Shown here: piece by piece, positions 9,801 to 17,156 of the stretch
Numbering within the stretch: the first letter of the stretch is position 1
Layout of the letters: each line of letters begins with the position of its first letter
NCBI GenBank assembly: GCA_017429695.1
Contig: JAFROK010000031.1
Span: 156,284 to 220,283, forward strand
Direction of reading: 5' to 3'
Source of the DNA: Clostridia bacterium
Lineage (GTDB): Bacteria; Bacillota; Clostridia; Christensenellales; Aristaeellaceae
DNA length: 64,000 nt
Notes under the pieces: generated by a model
Told to the model about the DNA's origin: nothing
Seen by the model: the letters and a program-made list of their open reading frames with translations, nothing else
Database searches by the model: none
Made by a program: the position numbers and the translations under genes

Positions 9801-10247
9801 GTACGGCACAATATAATCCTGCGGCAGGCATACCAGTTTCACGTCCCGGAAGATCCCGCTGCCGGAATACCACCTGGAATTCGGGCTCTGGTGGCGTATA
9901 TGCACATAAATCCGGTTCGTTCCCGCTTTGATTTTCCCGCTCAGGTCCGCCGTGAACGCGGTATATCCGTAGGCATGGGAACAGATCATATGGCCGTTCA
10001 GCCATACGTCGCAGTCCATATACACCCCGTCAAACTGCAGCAGCATGACCGGCGCATGGTTTTCCGGAATCTCAAGCTCCCGGCAGTACCAGGCGTCGGC
10101 GGATTCATAAAGATCGTTTTCCTGCCAGATCAGCCAGTCATGGGGCAGATCCACCGCCTGCCATCCGGACGGATCCTTCATGGCGTCAAATGTGCTGCCT
10201 GGCTGCATTTTTTTGAACATCCAGCCGTCATTGATCAGAAGATCCAT
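6879..10247 (-). CDS. Large glycoside hydrolase family 2 enzyme (beta-galactosidase-like)
   Basis: 1122 residues without a signal peptide, so probably cytoplasmic. The N-terminal jelly-roll (about 30-140), immunoglobulin-like domain (145-245) and TIM barrel (250-545) are in GH2 order. The acid/base is E366 in MWSIGNEI and the probable nucleophile is E445 in YGSETAS; GVNAIRTSHNPP near 290 is the GH2 signature. Residues beyond about 560 form beta-rich accessory domains like those of DUF4982-containing GH2 proteins. It lies 24 nt downstream of gpsA on the same strand and may be co-transcribed with it. Galactosidase versus another GH2 specificity cannot be decided here. Confidence 0.88.
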   Translation of the reverse strand: MDLLINDGWMFKKMQPGSTFDAMKDPSGWQAVDLPHDWLIWQENDLYESADAWYCRELEIPENHAPVMLLQFDGVYMDCDVWLNGHMICSHAYGYTAFTADLSGKIKAGTNRIYVHIRHQSPNSRWYSGSGIFRDVKLVCLPQDYIVPYSFAISEKKTGDGWKVSLSAETHGTDRGLFQCRITDEQGTQLAEGSASGIEHAIHTEFEMAAQAWSIEDPKLYQLHYTYGKQTGVLKFGLRETTFDPDHGFFLNGKPVKLHGVCLHHDLGALGSAFHEKAARRQLKLMKDMGVNAIRTSHNPPAEKLLDLCDEMGILVVDEAFDMWERPKTTYDYARFFDENEAEDVASWVRRDRCHPSVIMWSIGNEIYDMHADMRGTEVTRMLKEQVEKHDPGHHGAVTFGCNYMPWEGGQRCAEIVKTAGYNYGEKLYESHHRQHPDWVIYGSETASVLASRNIYHFPIEQSVMSEADQQCSALGNSNTSWGALDLKSMIVDDLKCGYSMGQFIWSGIDYIGEPTPYHTRSCYFGQADTACFPKDPYYLFRSLWSDRPTLHIGVYWDWNPGQLIDIPVMTNCAEAELLLNGKTCGRKRVSADDAEKCLPVWKIPYEPGTLEAIGYNVDGQEIMRDVRVTPEDTDHFVLQCEDEYLLSDGWDLSFVRICAADRNGNPVDNARDRVHISVSGGGCLMGTDNGDSTDPDGYKSNDRRLFGGKLLAIIGSSGIREDVKISVTSADGKCSELTIPVQASEIRQGQSRVMRIPDHARNIRRPIRKIEIAAVHGNKITPDNPECAFDWKYLPENADRQDVTWQVTNAAGIETPYAMVREDQGRVYVTASGDGYFYLRAMTGETESHADLISQIEISAEGVGKPSLDPYRFVSAGLFDLHTGEIGTGNEKGIAFDRENESMAGFSRLDFGKAGSDRITVSIFALDDKPYEIELLDGDPAEGGRLITTLHYEKPSIWNVYQEETYQLPERLTGIRTVCFRMKQKVHMKGFVFEKQSRAFLPLSAGEADQVYGDSFRKDGSSVCEIGNNVTLTFNGMDFGKTRKNRLEIKGKTPLNVNAITVRITGEAGNGVTEIADFSGNGGSVQSFDIQVPGGMCSVSFVFLPGSQFDFDGFRFKKLDT

Positions 10248-10271
10248 CCTTTTTTCCTCCGGAAATGATTT

Positions 10272-11273
10272 TTATCTGGTTTCCCGTTTCAGGCTGCGCC
10301 CCATCAGGTCACGGACAATTTTAGCCGGATCGGCCTTTTCATCCACGATCTGGCGGACCGCGTCGATCAGCGGCATATCCATCCGGTATTTGCGGCACAG
10401 GCTGACAGCGGCCGGCAGCGCATTGATGCCTTCGACCACCATGCCGATCTGGCGGACGGCTTCATCCGCCGGAACCCCCTGGCCGATCAGGATGCCGCAG
10501 CGGTTGTTTCTGGAATGGTTGCTGGTCGCGGTCACAATCAGGTCGCCGATACCGGCCAGGCCGAAAAAAGTCCGCTCCTCGCATCCCATGGCCAGGCCGA
10601 GCCTGCGGATTTCTTCCATTCCCCGCGTAATCATGGCCGCCCGGGTATTATCGCCGTATCCCAGGCCCCTGGCAATGCCCACAGCCAGCGCTTCAACATT
10701 TTTCAGGGCGCCGCAGATCTGAACGCCCCGGATATCCGGATTGGTGTAGGGACGGATGCACGTTCCCTCAAACAGCTTCTGAACCCGGACCGCATCCTCT
10801 TCAGGACCCGCAGCGACAATCAGCGTCGGAAGATCCACGGCCACTTCTTCCGCGTGGGTCGGTCCGCTGATCGCCGTGACGCGCGGACTGTGAATTCCCG
10901 CCCGGCCCAGCTCATCCGTGATCACCTCGGTCATCGTCATCAGCGTGTCGCGTTCAATTCCCTTGGACGCATTTACCCAGACGGGATCATGATGAACAAC
11001 CGGCGCGAAGGTGCGGATTGTCTCCCGCATATACACGGAGGGCACAACGGTCAGGATGAATTCCGCTTCCCGGATGGCCTCTTCAGGATCATCCGTGAAA
11101 GCAATCTCTTCGGGAATCATCACATCCGGAAGATTCGGCGCTTTCCGGCTTTCGCGCAGCCGGTCGCATTCTTCGGCGAATTTGCTCCAGACAACCAGGC
11201 TGTGCCCGTTCATGGACAGCACCCGCGACAAAGCGATTCCCCATGTGCCGGCGCCAAGAACTGCAATCCTCAT
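10272..11273 (-). CDS. gpsA: Glycerol-3-phosphate dehydrogenase [NAD(P)+]
   Basis: Makes sn-glycerol-3-phosphate from dihydroxyacetone phosphate for phospholipid synthesis. The 333-residue length is standard. The N-terminal dinucleotide fold has IAVLGAGTWGIALS (GxGxxG), followed by VNASKGIE, the SGPTHAEEV motif and the catalytic lysine in CGALKNVEALAVG. GIGDLIVTATSNHSRN is the C-terminal signature. Its start overlaps the stop of the DUF1934 gene by an ATGA-type junction, so the two are translationally coupled. Confidence 0.96.
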   Translation of the reverse strand: MRIAVLGAGTWGIALSRVLSMNGHSLVVWSKFAEECDRLRESRKAPNLPDVMIPEEIAFTDDPEEAIREAEFILTVVPSVYMRETIRTFAPVVHHDPVWVNASKGIERDTLMTMTEVITDELGRAGIHSPRVTAISGPTHAEEVAVDLPTLIVAAGPEEDAVRVQKLFEGTCIRPYTNPDIRGVQICGALKNVEALAVGIARGLGYGDNTRAAMITRGMEEIRRLGLAMGCEERTFFGLAGIGDLIVTATSNHSRNNRCGILIGQGVPADEAVRQIGMVVEGINALPAAVSLCRKYRMDMPLIDAVRQIVDEKADPAKIVRDLMGRSLKRETR

Positions 11274-11734
11274 TGTGCTTTTCCTTTCCTCTCCGCTGTG
11301 TATTCAAGATGAAGCTCGTTGGTGGAAGCATAGGCGCCCTGGAAATCCAGCTGGTATTTCAGGTGGACCGATCCTTTATCCGGCCCGATCATGCAGCTGA
11401 CATCCCGGGCGAAAACGCCCATGTTCATTTCCCCGTACGGCGTCTGGTAAACGCCTTCATACCGCTGCTGCGGAACAAACACCATGGTGTTGGTCACGTC
11501 GCCGTGCCGCGTCATGGTCACCCGGCTTTTGCCCATTTCCAGGGATACCAGGGCGGTCATGGTTTCGCCGCTTTCCTCATCGTGAAGTGATTCGGTATAT
11601 CGGATAACTGCTTCCCCGTTCGGAAGCATGGAAAGATTGCCCCGCGTCATAAACTGGATGGGATAATCAGGTGCCTGATCATACCGGGCGGTTGCCAGGA
11701 GATTGATCAGTACAGGCTTGTTTTCATCTGCCAT
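11270..11734 (-). CDS. DUF1934 (YwiB-like) calycin-fold protein
   Basis: 154 residues of alternating beta strands with the DUF1934 pattern: ARYDQ..YPIQFMTRGNLS, then VIRYTESLHDE, VTMTRHGDVTNTMVFVPQQR and a C-terminal LDFQGAYASTNELHLEYT. The start at 11734 is preferred over an upstream in-frame ATG at 11752 because GGGAGAG lies 6 nt before it. Small beta-barrel proteins of this family are widespread in Firmicutes, but their ligand is unknown. Coupled to gpsA. Confidence 0.8.
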   Translation of the reverse strand: MADENKPVLINLLATARYDQAPDYPIQFMTRGNLSMLPNGEAVIRYTESLHDEESGETMTALVSLEMGKSRVTMTRHGDVTNTMVFVPQQRYEGVYQTPYGEMNMGVFARDVSCMIGPDKGSVHLKYQLDFQGAYASTNELHLEYTAERKGKAQ

Positions 11735-11767
11735 CTTGCCCTCTCCCTTCATTCGTTTTCCCGTTTC

Positions 11768-11796
11768 AGTTTACATCTCTTCCCCGGGCTTTGCAA
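11768..11796 (-). promoter_or_regulatory. Promoter for DUF1934-gpsA(-GH2)
   Basis: Minus-strand TTGCAA (11796-11791) and TAAACT (11773-11768), 17-nt spacing, 34 nt upstream of the chosen start. Confidence 0.5.
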
Positions 11797-11805
11797 TAGA
11801 ATCTC

Positions 11806-11834
11806 TTGCCTTTTTTCCGGCCCGGCGGTATCAT
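11806..11834 (+). promoter_or_regulatory. Promoter of ispE
   Basis: TTGCCT (11806-11811) and TATCAT (11829-11834) with 17-nt spacing, divergent from the DUF1934 promoter. Confidence 0.55.
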
Positions 11835-11863
11835 GGCCTCGGATCATTCATCCGGAGGTTACT

Positions 11864-12730
11864 ATGCGTCTGGAAGCATTTGCAAAAATCAACTGGTCCC
11901 TTGATATTACGGGAATCCGTGAGGACGGATATCATCTGATGGACATGGTCATGCAGCCTGTTTCCGTTGCGGACGAAATCACACTGCTCCCGTCCCGCGA
12001 AATGAAAATCACAACCAGCGGAACGCCGCGTTCCCGCGCGGATGATACCAACCTGGCCATCCGCGCCGCCCGGGCACTGCAGCAGGCCGCCGGCGTTTCA
12101 TCCTGCGTTTCCGTCCATGTGCACAAGCGCATCCCGATGGGCGCCGGCATGGGCGGAGGCAGCGCCGATGCCGCCGCCGTACTGTACGGCCTGAACCATT
12201 TATGGAACACCGGGTTTTCATCCCAGGAACTCGAAAAAATCGGCCTCACACTTGGCGCGGACGTTCCCTTCTGCCTCCGCGGCGGCCTGACGCGAACCAC
12301 CGGCATCGGCGAAATCATGGAAAATCACTTCTGCAAAAGCAATTACTGGCTCCTTGTTTTCCAGCCCTGCCGCGGCCTGAGCACCCGGGAAATCTTCACG
12401 GATTGGCTGATGTCCGAAACCGTTCATCCGGATACCCCCGGGGTCCTGAAAGCGCTTGAAACCGGCAATCCCGACCTGCTGGGCGAATCCATCGGAAACG
12501 TACTGGAGCCTGTTTCGGCCCGCCGCTGCCCTGAGATTCAGGAGGCAAAGGACTCCCTGATGCTTGCCGGCGCCCGGGCCGCGTCCATGACGGGAAGCGG
12601 CAGCGCCGTTTTCGGCCTTTTCCGTTCCCGCACCGATGCCGAAAAGGCATCCGCCGCGCTTTCCCGCCGCTGGAAAAACATCTTTGTCTGCCATACCCAG
12701 TCGGACAGCATTCGGATCCTGGAGGAATAG
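11864..12730 (+). CDS. ispE: 4-diphosphocytidyl-2-C-methyl-D-erythritol kinase
   Basis: GHMP-family kinase of the non-mevalonate isoprenoid pathway. The 288 residues begin AFAKINWSLDITGIREDGYH, with the conserved active-site lysine and the DGYH motif. The phosphate-binding glycine loop is PMGAGMGGGSADAAA near residue 90, and MTGSGSAVFGLF is the C-terminal GHMP motif. GGAGG precedes the start. Followed after 6 nt by the TtcA-like gene. Confidence 0.96.
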   Translation: MRLEAFAKINWSLDITGIREDGYHLMDMVMQPVSVADEITLLPSREMKITTSGTPRSRADDTNLAIRAARALQQAAGVSSCVSVHVHKRIPMGAGMGGGSADAAAVLYGLNHLWNTGFSSQELEKIGLTLGADVPFCLRGGLTRTTGIGEIMENHFCKSNYWLLVFQPCRGLSTREIFTDWLMSETVHPDTPGVLKALETGNPDLLGESIGNVLEPVSARRCPEIQEAKDSLMLAGARAASMTGSGSAVFGLFRSRTDAEKASAALSRRWKNIFVCHTQSDSIRILEE

Positions 12731-12736
12731 AAACAG

Positions 12737-13492
12737 ATGAAGAAGACCCTCGGTTGTATCCGGAAAGCGGATACTGACTTCGGAATGATTCAAAATGGGG
12801 ACACCATCGCAGTGGGGGTTTCCGGCGGAAAGGATTCCCTGCTGCTGCTCCATGCCCTGTCCCTGTACCGCAAATTCACCCATAAGCAGTTTGACCTCCG
12901 GGCCATCACGGTCACCATGGGGCTTGAGCCGTTTGACCTGAGCGGAATCCGCGCCCTTTGTGATGAACTGGAAATTCCGTATATTGTAAAAGACACGCAG
13001 ATCGGCGAGATTATTTTTGAGTACCGTAAAGAAAAGAATCCCTGTGCCTTGTGTTCCAAAATGCGCCGGGCGGTGCTTGCCAACACTTGTGTGGAAACAG
13101 GATGCAACAAACTGGCCCTCGGGCATCACCGGGAAGACGCCATCGAAACCCTCCTGATGTCCCTTTTTTATGAGGGACGCTTTCATACCTTCCATCCGGT
13201 CACCAAAATGAGCCGGACCGGAATCACCGTCATCCGTCCGCTGGTCTACCTGCCCGAAAGCCATGTACGGCATATGAACCGGATCCTCTCGCTTCCGGTC
13301 GTTCCCTCGCCGTGTCCGGTCAATGGAAAAACCGTCCGGGCGGAAATGGAACAGATGATCCGCGAAATGAAAAAACGCTTCCCGGATGCGCCGGACCGGT
13401 TTCTGCATGCGCTTCAACATGAGCCCTACGACCTCTGGCAGAAAGGCGCTTCAACCGATCCGGATCCGGATCGGCAGGACCCGGATCTGTAA
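12737..13492 (+). CDS. TtcA-like tRNA 2-thiolation / PP-loop ATPase
   Basis: 251 residues. The PP-loop VSGGKDSLLLLHAL (about 29-42) activates a tRNA base by adenylation. CALC (near residue 97) and a later cysteine in SPCPVNG (near 194) fit the iron-sulfur cysteine set of the TtcA group, and LGHHREDAIETLLM is the second family motif. TtcA makes 2-thiocytidine-32 in tRNA; the clostridial relatives are usually annotated by homology only. Probably co-transcribed with ispE. Confidence 0.85.
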   Translation: MKKTLGCIRKADTDFGMIQNGDTIAVGVSGGKDSLLLLHALSLYRKFTHKQFDLRAITVTMGLEPFDLSGIRALCDELEIPYIVKDTQIGEIIFEYRKEKNPCALCSKMRRAVLANTCVETGCNKLALGHHREDAIETLLMSLFYEGRFHTFHPVTKMSRTGITVIRPLVYLPESHVRHMNRILSLPVVPSPCPVNGKTVRAEMEQMIREMKKRFPDAPDRFLHALQHEPYDLWQKGASTDPDPDRQDPDL

Positions 13493-13557
13493 TTTCATCA
13501 GATCTTGCTTTTTCTGTCTTCATTATTTCATTTTTCCTTTATTTTGTACCGTCAGTG

Positions 13558-13566
13558 TGATATAAT
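13558..13566 (+). promoter_or_regulatory. Extended -10 promoter of the xpaC-telA pair
   Basis: TGATATAAT at 13558-13566 is a TGn-extended -10 box in a T-rich stretch, 31 nt before the GTG start. No convincing -35 is present. Confidence 0.5.
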
Positions 13567-13597
13567 GTATTGATTTTTGTTTTGAGGAGACCTGGTT

Positions 13598-14449
13598 GTG
13601 AGCAAGAAGGGTAAGAATTACAACGGAAAGTCCGGCGGCGCCGGCTTTCTCGTAACGCTGGGAATCGCGTTTCTGCTTTTCCGGAGTGTTCCGGCCATTG
13701 TGGTCGGCGTCGTCATCGGCGCCGGTGTGGCCGCCGTCACCGGCATTATGGGCAGCAAGCTCGATACCACAACACATAACAAGCGCGACATGGAACGCGA
13801 AAAGCAGGAAGAAGAAAAGCGCCGCCAGGAAGAAGAGAAAAAGCGCCGCGAAGCCGCTTCCCGCATTCCCCTGACCGGGGATGAAACCGCCGATAATGTC
13901 ATCATCAAGGGACAGGAAATGCTCAACACCATCCGCACGGAGAACGCCCTGATCCCGGATCAGACCCTTTCCGCCCAGATGGATACGCTGGCCGAAAAAT
14001 GCACCCAGATTTTTCAGACGGTTTCCGAATCCCCGTCCAAAGCGCCCCAGGTGCGTAAGTTCATGAACTACTACCTGCCGACGACGCTGAAAATGCTGGC
14101 CAATTACCGCACCATGCAGCAGCGCGGCGTGTCCTACCAGGAAATGAACCAGGCCCGCGAAACCGCCGTCCGGGGAATGAACATGGTGCTGACCGCCTGC
14201 CAGAAGCAGATTGACAACCTGCATAAGGAAAACATGCTGGATATCTCCACCGATATCGATGTCATGGAACAGATGCTCAAGCGCGACGGCTACACCGAAA
14301 ACGAGATCACCGGCAACAAAGGCATGACAACCGCCCGCACGGCGGCGGAAGCCCAGATGCGCACATCATCCGCCCCTGTCATGGACTTCCCTGTGGAAGA
14401 TGGAACGTCCTCGTCTGCTTCCTCTTCCGCGCGGCATGAATATCAATAA
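13598..14449 (+). CDS. xpaC: XpaC-family protein (5-bromo-4-chloroindolyl phosphate hydrolysis family)
   Basis: 283 residues. Two short hydrophobic segments near residues 15-48 form a membrane hairpin. They are followed by a highly charged coil (REKQEEEKRRQEEEKKRRE, about 68-86) and an alpha-helical domain with MNYYLPTTLKMLANY, the characteristic XpaC sequence. It starts with GTG behind GAGGAG (13584-13589). The downstream telA is the usual partner. The family name comes from an indirect phenotype; the protein is probably a membrane or stress factor rather than a true phosphatase. Confidence 0.88.
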   Translation: MSKKGKNYNGKSGGAGFLVTLGIAFLLFRSVPAIVVGVVIGAGVAAVTGIMGSKLDTTTHNKRDMEREKQEEEKRRQEEEKKRREAASRIPLTGDETADNVIIKGQEMLNTIRTENALIPDQTLSAQMDTLAEKCTQIFQTVSESPSKAPQVRKFMNYYLPTTLKMLANYRTMQQRGVSYQEMNQARETAVRGMNMVLTACQKQIDNLHKENMLDISTDIDVMEQMLKRDGYTENEITGNKGMTTARTAAEAQMRTSSAPVMDFPVEDGTSSSASSSARHEYQ

Positions 14450-14472
14450 TCTTATCAAGGAGGATCAATCAA

Positions 14473-15636
14473 ATGTCTGAATCCGGACCGATTCTTCAGC
14501 TTGCAACTGCGCCTGTTGCTCCCGAACCCGAAGCTCCCGCGGCGGAGACTTCCAGCATCCAGCAGGCCCCCGAAGAAGAAAAAGCCGCCGGTGGCCCCAT
14601 GCTCGATGAGAGCCAGCTGACAGAAGCCGAGAAAAAAGCCATTGACGATTTCATTGAAAAAGTGGATGTCACCAATCCTGATCATGTGCTCCTCTTCGGC
14701 GCGGATGCCCAGAAGCGGATTGCGGATTTTTCCCAGACCGCGCTGGACGCCGTTAAAACCCAGGATACCGGCGAAGTCGGCAACATGCTGGTCAGCCTTG
14801 TTTCCGAGCTGAAGGGGTTCCAGCGGGATACTGAGGAGCCGAAGGGCCTGGCCAAGCTCTTTGCGAAGGGCGAAGACAAGATCACCAAAATGAAAGCCCG
14901 TTACAATAAAGTCTCCACCAATGTGGACTCCATTGCCGGCTCCCTCGAATCATACCAGACCCAGCTGCTCAAGGATGTCGCCATGTTTGACCGCCTGTAC
15001 GATCAGAACAACGACTATTTCCACCAGCTGACGCTCTACATTATCGCCGGCGAAAAGAAGCTGGCCCAGGTCCGGAGCACCGAGCTCAAAGCGCTGCAGG
15101 AAAAGGCAGCCCAGAGCGGAGACGCGATGGACGCCCAGAAGGCCAACGACCTTGCCGCCCAGTGTGACCGTTTCGAGAAAAAGCTCTACGACCTGAAGCT
15201 GACCCGCCAGGTCGCCATCCAGATGGCGCCCCAGATCCGGCTGCTCCAGAACAACGACAGCCTCCTGGTGGAACGGATCCAGTCCACGCTGTCCAATACG
15301 CTCCCCCTCTGGAAAAGCCAGATGGTCCTGGCCCTCGGTATGCATCATTCCCAGCAGGCCCTTCAGGCGCAGACCGCTGTCACCAACATGACCAACGAGC
15401 TGCTGAAGAAGAACGCCGAAGCCCTGAAAATCGGCACCATCGCCACCGCCCGCGAAGCGGAGCGCGGCATCATTGATATCGAAACCCTGGTGCAGACCAA
15501 CCAGGACCTGATCGACACCATCAACGAAGTGGTGAATATCCAGTCCCAGGGACGCGCCAAGCGCTTGGAGGCTGAAAAGCAACTGTACAACATGGAAGCG
15601 GAGCTCAAGAAAAAGCTGCTCTCCACCAGTCTCTGA
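14473..15636 (+). CDS. telA: TelA-family toxic anion resistance protein
   Basis: 387 residues, largely alpha-helical with long coiled segments. The acidic, Ala/Pro-rich N-terminus (1-45) is followed by the TelA core: NPDHVLLFGADAQKRIADFS near 73, LYIIAGEKKL near 187 and VQTNQDLIDTINEV near 344. Known TelA/YaaN proteins are associated with tellurite and cell-wall-antibiotic tolerance, but the mechanism is unclear. It sits 23 nt behind xpaC with an AAGGAGG site, so the two form a conserved operon. Confidence 0.92.
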   Translation: MSESGPILQLATAPVAPEPEAPAAETSSIQQAPEEEKAAGGPMLDESQLTEAEKKAIDDFIEKVDVTNPDHVLLFGADAQKRIADFSQTALDAVKTQDTGEVGNMLVSLVSELKGFQRDTEEPKGLAKLFAKGEDKITKMKARYNKVSTNVDSIAGSLESYQTQLLKDVAMFDRLYDQNNDYFHQLTLYIIAGEKKLAQVRSTELKALQEKAAQSGDAMDAQKANDLAAQCDRFEKKLYDLKLTRQVAIQMAPQIRLLQNNDSLLVERIQSTLSNTLPLWKSQMVLALGMHHSQQALQAQTAVTNMTNELLKKNAEALKIGTIATAREAERGIIDIETLVQTNQDLIDTINEVVNIQSQGRAKRLEAEKQLYNMEAELKKKLLSTSL

Positions 15637-15704
15637 TTCTGTTCCTTTTCGCGGCCCGGCAACGGATTCTGCCGGGCCGATACTTTCATTTTTGAGGTGG
15701 TTTC

Positions 15705-17156
15705 ATGCGCGTGATTGGTCTGACCGGCAGCATCGCCTGCGGCAAATCAACCATCAGCACATATCTGGTTTCCTGCGGCTTTCCGGTGGTGGACGGGGAT
15801 CAGCTTTCCCGTGACCTGACCGCCCCCGGCAGTCCCGTGCTGGAAGAAATCCGGAAAAACTTCGGGGACCGCTACATCAATGAAAACGGCAACCTGAACC
15901 GGCGCGCCCTGGGGCAGCTGGTTTTCCGGGATGAGCATGCCCGGAGCCGGCTGGATGCTGTTATGGCGCCGCACCTGAAACGCCTCACAACCGAACTGAT
16001 CGAACATTATCGTTCCGAAGGCGCGGCGCTCTGCTTCCTGGATATGCCGCTGCTGTTCGAAAAAGGCTATGACGCCCTGTGTGATGTGGTCTGGACGGTA
16101 TGGCTTCCCGAAGATTTACAGCTTTCCCGGCTGATGGCCAGGGACAGTTTTTCCGAGGAGGATGCCTTAAGGCGGATCCGGTCTGTCATGTCTTCGGACG
16201 AAAAAGCCCGGCGGGCGGATCACGTCATAGATAATTCCGGTTCTGTCCGCAGCACGCTGGATGCGGTGGACCGCCTGCTGGAAGCGGAACTGAATCCCGC
16301 CATCGCTGTCGAACCCCCGCCCGTACAGCCCGTACAGGCACAGGAACCCCTCCGCCGTTCCGCTCCTGTTCCCGTCCCTGCCCCTCCCCAGCAGCCGGAT
16401 GTTCCCCCTGCCGCGCCTGAGGTCATGGAAAGGCCCGCCGCTGCGCGTCGTCAGCCTTCCTCCCGCAAAGCGGAATGGAAAACCCCGCTGTGGATGAAAA
16501 TCTCCCTGATTGCCGTATCCATGCTGCTTGCCTGCAGTATTGTGGCTTACTGGATGATGTCCGGATACCTGGCCGGCCAGGAAAAAAAGCATGCGGACGA
16601 GCAGGCCGCCGTGAATGCGTATTATCATTTTGCGGATTATGAAACCACCTACCGCCCCATCGTGGAAAAATATGCGGCGGAATTCAATCTCAATCCGGCC
16701 TTTGTCTGCGCGGTCATCCGGGCGGAAAGCTCTTTCAGGCCGGGCGTCAGTTCCGGCGCGTCCGCCCGGGGGCTGATGCAGCTCCGGGAAGGCACCGCGT
16801 CCGACCGGGCCCGGGATCTCGGAATTCAGGATTTCACGTTTGATATGGTGTATGATCCGGAGGTGAACATCCGTCTCGGGTGCTGCCATCTGCGATACCT
16901 GATCCGAAGGTTCGGCGACTACCTTCCGACCGTCATCAGCGCATACAACGCCGGGGAAGGCACGGTAAAAAGCTGGCTGGCCGGCAGCGCGGCCGGCAGC
17001 GACGGCCGGACCATCGTCGCGGACCGTATCCCGTATGACGATACACGAGATTATGTGAGAAAGGTGACAGAATACTATGGCGTATATCAGAAAGAGTTCT
17101 ATTCGGTTGCTTTGCCTGATACTGATGCTGCCTCTGGTGACCGTCCTGCCATGTAG
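15705..17156 (+). CDS. coaE: Fused dephospho-CoA kinase - membrane anchor - SLT lytic transglycosylase
   Basis: 483 uninterrupted codons join two normally separate proteins. Residues 1-198 are a full-length CoaE with P-loop GLTGSIACGKST and the conserved FLDMPLLFE; it phosphorylates dephospho-CoA in the last step of CoA synthesis. Residues 200-255 are a Pro/Ala linker and 265-290 one membrane helix. Residues 312-470 are a Slt/MltE-type transglycosylase with catalytic E341 in RAESSF, GLMQL and AYNAGEGTV. The topology would put CoaE inside and the murein enzyme outside. In many clostridia coaE and slt are neighbours, so a gene fusion is the simplest origin. An internal start giving a separate Slt is possible, but no strong ribosome site is visible. 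Confidence 0.9.
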   Translation: MRVIGLTGSIACGKSTISTYLVSCGFPVVDGDQLSRDLTAPGSPVLEEIRKNFGDRYINENGNLNRRALGQLVFRDEHARSRLDAVMAPHLKRLTTELIEHYRSEGAALCFLDMPLLFEKGYDALCDVVWTVWLPEDLQLSRLMARDSFSEEDALRRIRSVMSSDEKARRADHVIDNSGSVRSTLDAVDRLLEAELNPAIAVEPPPVQPVQAQEPLRRSAPVPVPAPPQQPDVPPAAPEVMERPAAARRQPSSRKAEWKTPLWMKISLIAVSMLLACSIVAYWMMSGYLAGQEKKHADEQAAVNAYYHFADYETTYRPIVEKYAAEFNLNPAFVCAVIRAESSFRPGVSSGASARGLMQLREGTASDRARDLGIQDFTFDMVYDPEVNIRLGCCHLRYLIRRFGDYLPTVISAYNAGEGTVKSWLAGSAAGSDGRTIVADRIPYDDTRDYVRKVTEYYGVYQKEFYSVALPDTDAASGDRPAM

